Below, in pieces: positions 1 through 6,345 of a DNA stretch of 12,139 nucleotides (position 1 is its first letter; every line of letters begins with the position of its first letter). The notes beneath the pieces were generated by a model. It did not search any database. It was not told where the DNA came from and saw only the letters and a list, made by a program, of their open reading frames with translations. The translations under genes were made by a program, and so were the position numbers. The stretch comes from an uncultured Ruminococcus sp. (GTDB lineage: Bacteria > Bacillota > Clostridia > Oscillospirales > Acutalibacteraceae). The stretch is taken from NCBI GenBank assembly GCA_945632055.1, contig CALZCU010000004.1:1-12139 (forward strand), in the 5' to 3' direction.

Positions 1-1
1 G

Positions 2-286
2 GCGCAGGAATTTCCTACCTACAAGGGCAGACCGCTTGTGCGCTGTAAGGATGAAATTTATTACGGCAATATGGAAGAGCCGTATGTAATAAGAATGCAG
101 ATTAAATCCAAAAAGGAAGTCAACGGGCTGGAGCTTCCCGACAAGGTGACTGTTCAGCTTATGGCTACAGACCCAAGCCTTTCTCCGAGAAAACAGCTTG
201 TCAAGTCAAGCGAAAAAAAGGGACTTTTCCTTGCAATGGATATTGCGGATATCTGGCTTGAAAGAGCGCTTGCAAACAAGATGTAA
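2..286 (+). CDS. conserved small protein of unknown function, 5' end outside window
   Basis: The reading frame is open from base 2 to the TAA at 284-286, and the upstream residues (AQEFPTYKGRPLV) read as normal protein. The gene therefore starts at or just before the window edge, and the in-frame GTG at 38 is probably internal. The visible part is 94 residues. It has no signal peptide or membrane helix and contains recognisable short blocks: YKGRPLVRC, IYYGNM, and a C-terminal MDIADIWLERAL helix. It resembles a family of about 100-aa hypothetical proteins I recall from Clostridia; no function is known to me. It converges on the zinc-ribbon operon and shares a terminator with it, so it belongs to a different transcription unit. 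Confidence is high that it is coding and low for any role. Confidence 0.8.
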   Translation, partial: AQEFPTYKGRPLVRCKDEIYYGNMEEPYVIRMQIKSKKEVNGLELPDKVTVQLMATDPSLSPRKQLVKSSEKKGLFLAMDIADIWLERALANKM

Positions 287-311
287 GCGTAATAAAACTT
301 AATATGAGCTT

Positions 312-344
312 AAAAAACCGACTTCGTTTGAAGCCGGTTTTTTT
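312..344. terminator. bidirectional Rho-independent terminator
   Basis: An A-run, a stem built from ACCG-A-CTTC and GAAG-C-CGGT (one A/C mismatch) around a GTTT loop, and a T-run lie between two converging genes. Read on + it gives a GC stem followed by seven T after the small conserved gene. Read on - it gives the same stem followed by six T, 11 bp beyond the stop of the PASTA protein. It therefore can end both transcripts, including the whole five-gene operon. Confidence 0.9.
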
Positions 345-354
345 AATAAAAACA

Positions 355-1599
355 TTAATACGGTGCAATAAATGAAATGCAGGTGTCATCGTACACACTG
401 CCCTCGCAGGCGGACACAATGGTCATTTTTATATAGGTGGTGTTTATAGACCTGCCGAATGATATATTTTGCAGATCTATAGTATCGGATATGCCTTTGG
501 TGAATGAAGTTCCGTCTGAAAACTCAAACTTCATTTCAATCACTCTGCCGTTTTCGTCAAAAGCAAGCTTGCTTTTTGAATATCCGTTCACAATGCTTAA
601 TCCCTTAACAGTCTGCACCTTGCTGTCAGAAAACAGGATATATTCGCCTGCGCCTGTTCCCGTCACACCCTCGCACCAGCAGGTGTTGTCGTTGTGCAGA
701 AGATTTGTGCTGTCATAGCGGTCGTTTCCGATGGGTGGAAGCGTTGAAGAAACCTCCAGCTTGCTGAATTCAGGCTTTCTGCTCGCCGTACTGCTTTCTG
801 CTCTTGAAGATGAGCTGTTGCTCGAGCTGTTTGAACCTGAGCCTTTTGAAACATATACTGTAATTGTATCGTTTTCATTGGCTGTTCTTCCTGCAACAGG
901 CGATTGGCTCACAACATAATCGCTTTGCACAATCTTGTCGGGAACAAGAATGATGTTTACCTCCAAGCCTGAGTCACGCAGTTTTTTTGTTGCGTCACTG
1001 CTTCTCAACCCAACAACATCGGGAACTGTAACCTCCCTCACCGTAGTCGGCTCAGTTGTCGGCACAGCCGTTGTGGGAGCCTTTGTTGCAGGCTCGGTCA
1101 CAGTGGTAGGCTCAGTAGTCGGCTCAACAGAAGCAGAGGTTGTTTCTTCGGGCAATAAGATTGTTCCGTTATCCTGATTTGCGAAGAAGATAAAATAAAC
1201 TGCAATTCCTGCCGCCAGAAGTGCAACGGCAACAGATACAATTATAATAATCCATTTTTTACTTGAATGAGGCTCATTGTATTGGAAATTACCTTCGTTC
1301 ATATCATAATCGAACGGCGAATCGAAGTTATCGTCGGAAAAACCGTCATGATAGCTGTTTCTGCCACTTTTCTGATATACGCCTGATTCATCAAAGGTAT
1401 CAATATTTCCGAACTCATCGGTGTTGCTTTCAACTGCGTTTGCGCCGTATTGACCATTGACTGCACTATCATTGCCGAGGTCAGTTGATTCTGATAAGAC
1501 ATTTTCAGCCGCTGTCGACTCCTCTGCAAATTTGCTTCCGCATTTTTTGCAGAACTTAACACCGTCATTATTTTCAGCTCCGCACTTAGGACATATCAC
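355..1599 (-). CDS. zinc ribbon-TM-PASTA-NADase-type glycan-binding membrane protein
   Basis: Predicted single-pass envelope protein of 414 aa. In order: zinc ribbon with C3, C6, C17, C20; an acidic, Asn/Asp-rich cytosolic linker; a membrane helix at about 115-139 preceded by KK; a Thr/Glu/Pro-rich spacer (about 153-187); a PASTA domain (about 189-253, with VPDVVG and SQSPVAG); a Ser-rich spacer; and a C-terminal domain (about 284-413) with CWCEG, INGY-like and YDDTCIS motifs. I assign the last to the NADase-type glycan-binding (NADase translocation) family, from memory of its pattern. PASTA domains typically bind peptidoglycan or muropeptides, so both outer domains suggest contact with wall or surface glycan. 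Start: GTG at 1599, because GGGGAG at 1608-1613 lies 8 bp before it; the in-frame GTG at 1608 overlaps that Shine-Dalgarno. It is the last gene of the operon, 15 bp after the S8-vWA gene. Confidence 0.88.
   Translation of the reverse strand: MICPKCGAENNDGVKFCKKCGSKFAEESTAAENVLSESTDLGNDSAVNGQYGANAVESNTDEFGNIDTFDESGVYQKSGRNSYHDGFSDDNFDSPFDYDMNEGNFQYNEPHSSKKWIIIIVSVAVALLAAGIAVYFIFFANQDNGTILLPEETTSASVEPTTEPTTVTEPATKAPTTAVPTTEPTTVREVTVPDVVGLRSSDATKKLRDSGLEVNIILVPDKIVQSDYVVSQSPVAGRTANENDTITVYVSKGSGSNSSSNSSSSRAESSTASRKPEFSKLEVSSTLPPIGNDRYDSTNLLHNDNTCWCEGVTGTGAGEYILFSDSKVQTVKGLSIVNGYSKSKLAFDENGRVIEMKFEFSDGTSFTKGISDTIDLQNISFGRSINTTYIKMTIVSACEGSVYDDTCISFIAPY
1039..1143 (-). repeat. imperfect repeat encoding the Thr/Glu/Pro spacer of the PASTA protein
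   Basis: This segment encodes reiterated TTEPTT / TEPAT / TTAVP units between the membrane helix and the PASTA domain. The DNA shows recurring GTCGGCTCA and GTAGGCTCA words. It looks like a flexible, wall-spanning low-complexity stalk. Copy number could vary between strains. Confidence 0.6.
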
Positions 1600-1607
1600 A
1601 ATAATCA

Positions 1608-1613
1608 CTCCCC
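1608..1613 (-). promoter_or_regulatory. Shine-Dalgarno that sets the start of the PASTA gene
   Basis: On the - strand this reads GGGGAG, 8 bases before GTG at 1599. It overlaps the alternative GTG at 1608, which excludes the longer start. It sits within the 15-bp gap after the stop of the upstream S8-vWA gene. Confidence 0.75.
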
Positions 1614-1614
1614 A

Positions 1615-4600
1615 TTACTTTTGGTTTTGCACAGCAGGAACGCTTCTCCTGCGCTTTTTGACTTTGATTCTGATAATCAGAATGAGAATCAGAATAACAA
1701 CAACTGCAACTGCACCGATTATTATGTAGACAACATATGAATAATCAACAATTTCACCGTAGCTGTTCGCCTTTGCTTCATAGGTAACATCATACTTTCC
1801 GTCACCGTTTTCATCAACATTCAGTACCGTCTTGTCAGACACCTTTGCAACTGTATCGATTCTGGTCAGGCTGTTGATACTTATGTTGTTAAAGCGTCTG
1901 AAATCACTGTAATCACCGTTTTCATTCATAAAACCGATGCTGTAATTCATTGTACCAAAGCCGTTGCCATTGATTTTAATATCGTAGTCCTCGCCCTCCT
2001 TAAGTCGGAGAATCTTGACTCTGTTGTCTGTTTCCGAGCCTGTCAGGCTTGACGAGCCGCTGCTGCCGTTCTGTCCCCAGATGCCTCCGCTATTATAACT
2101 ATTACCGCTATCCTGATAATATGAGCCGTTCTCGGACTGACTGTCTGTTTCTTCAAAGGTCAGTGTGCCGAAGGAGGTTCTTGTGTTTTGATTGTAATTG
2201 GAGGAGTTGAGCGTTTCGCCGTTGTGGGTTACCGAAACATCAACAGGGCAGGCAATTCTGACATAGATATACTTCTGACCGCTAATCTGGTCGGCAATAT
2301 CTCCAAAGAAGAACACCAGACTGTCGGCGTCGGATACCTCATAGTGACAGCCCTCGCTTGCGATTTTCTCCATAAGTGCCTGCGGCTCGGTTTTGTCAGA
2401 TGTCTTTTCAAAGAAACCGAGGGTGTATATGTAAATTCCCTTTTCCTTAAGCTCCTCTGCATAGTTAACCAGATTGTCGCCTGTGCGGCCTTCATTCGGC
2501 ATACCATCGCTCATAAGAACAATTATCTTCTTTTTTGCAGAGCTTTGTGAGAGCTTTTCGTCAGCCTTGCAAAGTCCGTCATCAATATTTGTCGAGCCTC
2601 CGCAGTCTAAATCATTAATAACGCTTTCAAGATAGCTTTTATTGTTCGAGAAATCCGATTTAAGCTTTGCACTGCCGTTGTATGTGACAATTCCTATGTT
2701 TGCGTTTGAATCAAGAATTGTGTCGACAAACTTTACAGCAGCTTTCCTCGTTTCAGAAATAGGCGTACCGCTCATACTTCCCGAGGCGTCAAGAACGAGC
2801 ATAATATCACGGTCACTTGATGAGGATTTATTTGTATTGGAAGGGTTACTTGGCTTATTTGAACTCTGATTTTTATTCTTTAAAGCAGCTTTAATTGAAA
2901 GCTCTGCATTTATCAGTCTGTAACTGTTTGATAAAGGGTGATTTGTACTTGTATTATCTGCAACATTATAACGGGTATTTGCTCTGTCACAGATAATTTT
3001 CTTTACTTCGGCACCTGTTAGTGAAGAATTAGCCGCCCAAGTTAACGAGGCTACTCCCGTAACAACAGGAGCCGCCATAGATGTACCGCTGAGTTTTTCA
3101 TATTCGCCAGAAAGTCCGCCCGGAACAGTACTGTAAACATCTACACCCGGAGCACAAATATCAACTCTTGAACCTGCGTTAGACCATTCAGGCTGTGAGT
3201 ACCTATTATTTTTATCGTTTTGAGCAGCACCCACTACAACAACTCTGTTAATAATATCTGCTTTTGATACTTTATCTCCGGACACACAGTTACTTTCATT
3301 AATTGAGCAATATAAGCCATTGTAAACAGCATCTAATGACACACCGGAAGAATTTCCGTTACCTGCACTTTGAACAATTAAGAAATCATAATTTCTGCAC
3401 AACAAAGAGTACAAATATAATGACGCATTATGGCCCTGAGCATTTACATCTTCATCTGACCTTGTTGTTCCTGTCAGTGAAGAAGTTTGACCTGCTGAAA
3501 GATTAATTACTTTTGAACCGTTTTCTACTAAATTAACTGTACCGCCCAATATCTGATTTGATGTACTCCACTGCAGATTAAACATATTATTTACAAGGTT
3601 CTGAATACCGTTCAACTGCCAATCCCAAGTATTCATTTCGCAGTTCCACACAAGACCCGAAATGCCTTTATTATTGTTTGCCTCAGCACATATAATGCCT
3701 GCAACATGAGTTCCGTGCTTTGCTTTATCGTTAACAGGCGAGGTTGACTTTATTACATTTTTCAAATCCTCATGACCTGTGTCAAATCCATTGTCAACTA
3801 CACCTATATTGATCTTTTCGAGCTTATCGTTTAAGTCCCAAGCAGACACAGCACCAACAGCTTCTACCCACCAATTAGATTCATCAGGATTCGCCTCTGA
3901 CCAAGAGGAATTATCCCAAGTGTCATTAGGAATAGCATTTTTATCCATAAACGAAGCAACATCATAGGTAGCGTCAAAAACAAACTCGTTTTTCTTTATC
4001 TCCTGACATATGACTTTAAGCTCGTCCAATGTGCTTGTTTTAATTTTCACCTGATACTGATCAATAGCAGGAATACTTCCGACAATTTCACCGTTAATCG
4101 ATGAAACAACTTCGTTTACCTGTTGCTGAGTTATTCCCTCTTTGAAAAATATCAACACGATATTGTTAATATACATAATACCCGTTTTTTCATCCATAGC
4201 CAAGGTATTGTCATCGGGCACATATAGTGAGCTTTTACTGTCACCAGCACCATTATTTTTACTGTTATGATTGTTCTTAAATCCAAAAACCTGCATAATT
4301 TCTGATGCTACCGGTACATCAGCAACGCCAAAATAAACAAGCAGACAGGATACTGTACTCACAAGAATAATCAAAGCGAGCACTATTGATACCAGCTTGA
4401 TAAGGAAAGCCTTTGCCTTTTGTCTTGGTGACCTTGCCGCCTTCTTTGCCTTTTTGTCGGCTTTTTTGGCTCTTTTTGACGCAAGCTTATCAGCCTTTTT
4501 CTTTGCCGATTTTTTCTGCTTTTCACTCGTCTGCTTAGCAGGCAGACTTTTATTTGCAGGTCTGTTCTGCTGTGCATTATTTATTATTTTATTTTTCGGC

Positions 4601-4704
4601 TTTTCGGCTTCTTTCTGCTTGGCAATTTCTGTTGCGTCGCACTTGGGACACAAATTTGTCTTTTCATCAAGCTTTGAGCCGCATTTTCCGCAGAATTTCG
4701 GCAT
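1615..4704 (-). CDS. zinc ribbon-TM-subtilisin (S8)-vWA-TM membrane protein
   Basis: 1029-aa predicted membrane-anchored serine protease fused to an adhesion/scaffold domain. In order: zinc ribbon (C5, C8, C19, C22); a very Lys-rich cytosolic linker (about 60-98); membrane helix 1 (about 100-126); a propeptide-like region (about 165-250); an S8 subtilase domain (about 275-605) with catalytic D304 (VVDNG), H330 (HGTHVAG), oxyanion N449 (SAGNG) and S542 (GTSMAAP); a Ser/Asn linker; a vWA domain (about 632-805) with an intact MIDAS (D639-S641-S643, T705, D733); a beta-rich region (about 808-985); membrane helix 2 (about 989-1012); and a basic C-terminus. All catalytic and metal-binding residues are present, so both domains should be active. 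The helices place protease and vWA outside the cell and both tails inside. Start ATG at 4704 follows GAGGG by 6 bp. Substrates are unknown. S8 proteases often process surface proteins, and vWA domains mediate metal-dependent protein contacts. Confidence 0.93.
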   Translation of the reverse strand: MPKFCGKCGSKLDEKTNLCPKCDATEIAKQKEAEKPKNKIINNAQQNRPANKSLPAKQTSEKQKKSAKKKADKLASKRAKKADKKAKKAARSPRQKAKAFLIKLVSIVLALIILVSTVSCLLVYFGVADVPVASEIMQVFGFKNNHNSKNNGAGDSKSSLYVPDDNTLAMDEKTGIMYINNIVLIFFKEGITQQQVNEVVSSINGEIVGSIPAIDQYQVKIKTSTLDELKVICQEIKKNEFVFDATYDVASFMDKNAIPNDTWDNSSWSEANPDESNWWVEAVGAVSAWDLNDKLEKINIGVVDNGFDTGHEDLKNVIKSTSPVNDKAKHGTHVAGIICAEANNNKGISGLVWNCEMNTWDWQLNGIQNLVNNMFNLQWSTSNQILGGTVNLVENGSKVINLSAGQTSSLTGTTRSDEDVNAQGHNASLYLYSLLCRNYDFLIVQSAGNGNSSGVSLDAVYNGLYCSINESNCVSGDKVSKADIINRVVVVGAAQNDKNNRYSQPEWSNAGSRVDICAPGVDVYSTVPGGLSGEYEKLSGTSMAAPVVTGVASLTWAANSSLTGAEVKKIICDRANTRYNVADNTSTNHPLSNSYRLINAELSIKAALKNKNQSSNKPSNPSNTNKSSSSDRDIMLVLDASGSMSGTPISETRKAAVKFVDTILDSNANIGIVTYNGSAKLKSDFSNNKSYLESVINDLDCGGSTNIDDGLCKADEKLSQSSAKKKIIVLMSDGMPNEGRTGDNLVNYAEELKEKGIYIYTLGFFEKTSDKTEPQALMEKIASEGCHYEVSDADSLVFFFGDIADQISGQKYIYVRIACPVDVSVTHNGETLNSSNYNQNTRTSFGTLTFEETDSQSENGSYYQDSGNSYNSGGIWGQNGSSGSSSLTGSETDNRVKILRLKEGEDYDIKINGNGFGTMNYSIGFMNENGDYSDFRRFNNISINSLTRIDTVAKVSDKTVLNVDENGDGKYDVTYEAKANSYGEIVDYSYVVYIIIGAVAVVVILILILIIRIKVKKRRRSVPAVQNQK

Positions 4705-4753
4705 AACAATCCCTCTTTCAAAATGATTTATTGAATTTTAGTCTTTTTAATTA

Positions 4754-6301
4754 TCATTCAGCAGCTTTCCAATAGTAATCTTCGCCTACGAACACTTTTC
4801 TTGGCATACCCAATTCATTGTAGTTTGTGGTGTATTCAACATATCCCTTTAAATCCTCTTTTTTCCTCTCAGCTATATTATACCTCTTTCCGCAGGTAAG
4901 AGCAGATTTGCTGCTATCACCGATATTATAATTTCCTGTATTCATAAAGTACAAATATCCGTCAGAATATCTGAATTCTATTTCATTGGAAATCACTTTG
5001 AATAATTCTATTTCGGTTTTATCGGCAATACCAACCTCGTAAACATTTCTCTTTTCAAGTGATGGTTTTTCGTACTCCCCTGATATATAGTACAGCTTAT
5101 TATTATCCGTATCCAAGGTGTAGCTGCAAGCACTGCCCTGAGTAATGTATGTTCGGTCTGAGCCGTCAGTCTTTATTCTTGCAACACGACTCTTACCGTT
5201 TTCAGAACAATCAAGATAATAAATATAATCTCCAGCGATTGTCAGGTTATTGCAAAGGTTGTTTACATAATAATCTTTATTCTGAGTAAAGCCGCCTAAA
5301 AGCAACTGTTTCTGACTGCCGTCAGTTTTCATCTTATATATTCCTGCTCTGGCATAATCAATCCGAGTATTAGAAACGGACTCACTCTCGCCGATAGGAT
5401 TAATACTGATGTCATTATATCCGTTATCAAAGAAATAAATCCAGCCGTCTCTGACCGCAAATGAAGACGCTCTGGTATCCCCGATAAATTCAATTGAGGT
5501 ACCGTCCTTCTTTATTCTTCCCATTCGGTAATTTATATCTCTTTCTGTCATATAGTATTCTATGCTCGGCAGACACAAAAAGTAAATATACTCACCGTCT
5601 GCCTGAAAACACTTCATAGTTCCGGTATATCTATTGTTGTTCTCTTTTTTACCCGCAACAACACCGCTGTTTTTCAAAGTTGCTTCATCTACCCATACGG
5701 TTTTGCTTGCAGTGCCGTCTGAGTTCAGCTCAAACTTATACAGCTGTGACAAATCATCTCCGTTCTGTGCGTAAATATATTTGCCGTCGTATGCACTTTT
5801 TTTCGCATATAAAGATAATCTTTTTTCCTCGGGAGCGTATTTTATCGGCTTAAGAGAACCGTCGCTCTCCATTTTTACTGTCGGATAAGAGCCAAGATAG
5901 AATTCACCGTTTCCGTTCTTAATAACGGCAGGAGTTTCTGAAGTTTTTGGAGTGTATTTTGACAGTCCTACGGAATTTAAAACCGTATCAATAATCGGAA
6001 TTTTCACAATATTAAAGCAATTAATAACACACAAAGCTCCGCTTACAACAATAACTGCAGCGAGGATAATCGCCGTTATTTTTATTGCCTTTCTGCTCTT
6101 TTTCTTTGGCTTTTGCTCTTTCTGCTCCGATTGATATGTATTGTCCTGAAATACTGCTTCGGTTTGATTATCATTTTCACTGTCAGACCTTAACTCAGCA
6201 GTTGCATCTTCTCTTTCTTTTATCGGAGAAGAATCGCAATTGGGACATAGTCCTGTCCTTTCGTCAAGCCTTGTGCCGCATTTTCCGCAAAAATTTGCCA
6301 T
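4754..6301 (-). CDS. zinc ribbon-TM-beta-propeller (DUF5050-like) membrane protein
   Basis: 515-aa predicted single-pass protein. It begins with a zinc ribbon (C5, C8, C19, C22), followed by an acidic then Lys-rich linker, a membrane helix at about 73-97, and an outward region of about 400 aa. That region repeats a blade motif: a G-x-Y/W-I/L-Y-F/Y strand followed, in several blades, by RIKTDGS-like turns. Such strands start near residues 173, 235, 285, 357, 400 and 447, so about six blades. This matches DUF5050/LRP-type beta-propellers, which usually bind proteins or glycans; I see no catalytic motif. ATG at 6301 is preferred over the in-frame GTG at 6313, because AAGGTGG at 6311-6317 lies 9 bp upstream of the ATG and overlaps that GTG. 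The N-terminal anchor is closely similar to that of the next gene (S8-vWA), suggesting duplication. Confidence 0.87.
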   Translation of the reverse strand: MANFCGKCGTRLDERTGLCPNCDSSPIKEREDATAELRSDSENDNQTEAVFQDNTYQSEQKEQKPKKKSRKAIKITAIILAAVIVVSGALCVINCFNIVKIPIIDTVLNSVGLSKYTPKTSETPAVIKNGNGEFYLGSYPTVKMESDGSLKPIKYAPEEKRLSLYAKKSAYDGKYIYAQNGDDLSQLYKFELNSDGTASKTVWVDEATLKNSGVVAGKKENNNRYTGTMKCFQADGEYIYFLCLPSIEYYMTERDINYRMGRIKKDGTSIEFIGDTRASSFAVRDGWIYFFDNGYNDISINPIGESESVSNTRIDYARAGIYKMKTDGSQKQLLLGGFTQNKDYYVNNLCNNLTIAGDYIYYLDCSENGKSRVARIKTDGSDRTYITQGSACSYTLDTDNNKLYYISGEYEKPSLEKRNVYEVGIADKTEIELFKVISNEIEFRYSDGYLYFMNTGNYNIGDSSKSALTCGKRYNIAERKKEDLKGYVEYTTNYNELGMPRKVFVGEDYYWKAAE

Positions 6302-6310
6302 AATCTCTAC

Positions 6311-6317
6311 CACCTTA
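6311..6317 (-). promoter_or_regulatory. Shine-Dalgarno that sets the start of the propeller gene
   Basis: The - strand reads AAGGTGG, 9 bases before ATG at 6301. The GTG at 6313-6311 is part of this element and so is unlikely to be the start. Confidence 0.65.
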
Positions 6318-6345
6318 TCCGTAAAATTCTTCTTGTAATTTTATA

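Noticed and set aside
1606..1608. GTG at 1608 as start of the PASTA protein
   Set aside because: It overlaps the GGGGAG ribosome site. GTG at 1599 is 8 bp downstream of that site and gives a ribbon beginning MICPKCG.
1615..4704. S8 protein as a type VII secretion mycosin
   Set aside because: No FtsK/EccC ATPase, WXG100 protein or other secretion component is in the window. The protein has two helices and a vWA domain, unlike mycosins.
4397..4726. Hydrophobic open frame on + opposite the S8-vWA N-terminus
   Set aside because: The Phe/Ala/Leu-rich product is what the reverse reading of a Lys-rich coding stretch gives. No ribosome site was seen, and it spans the well-supported start of the real gene.
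6311..6313. GTG at 6313 as start of the propeller protein
   Set aside because: It lies within the AAGGTGG ribosome site; ATG at 6301 is properly spaced and matches the start of its paralogue.
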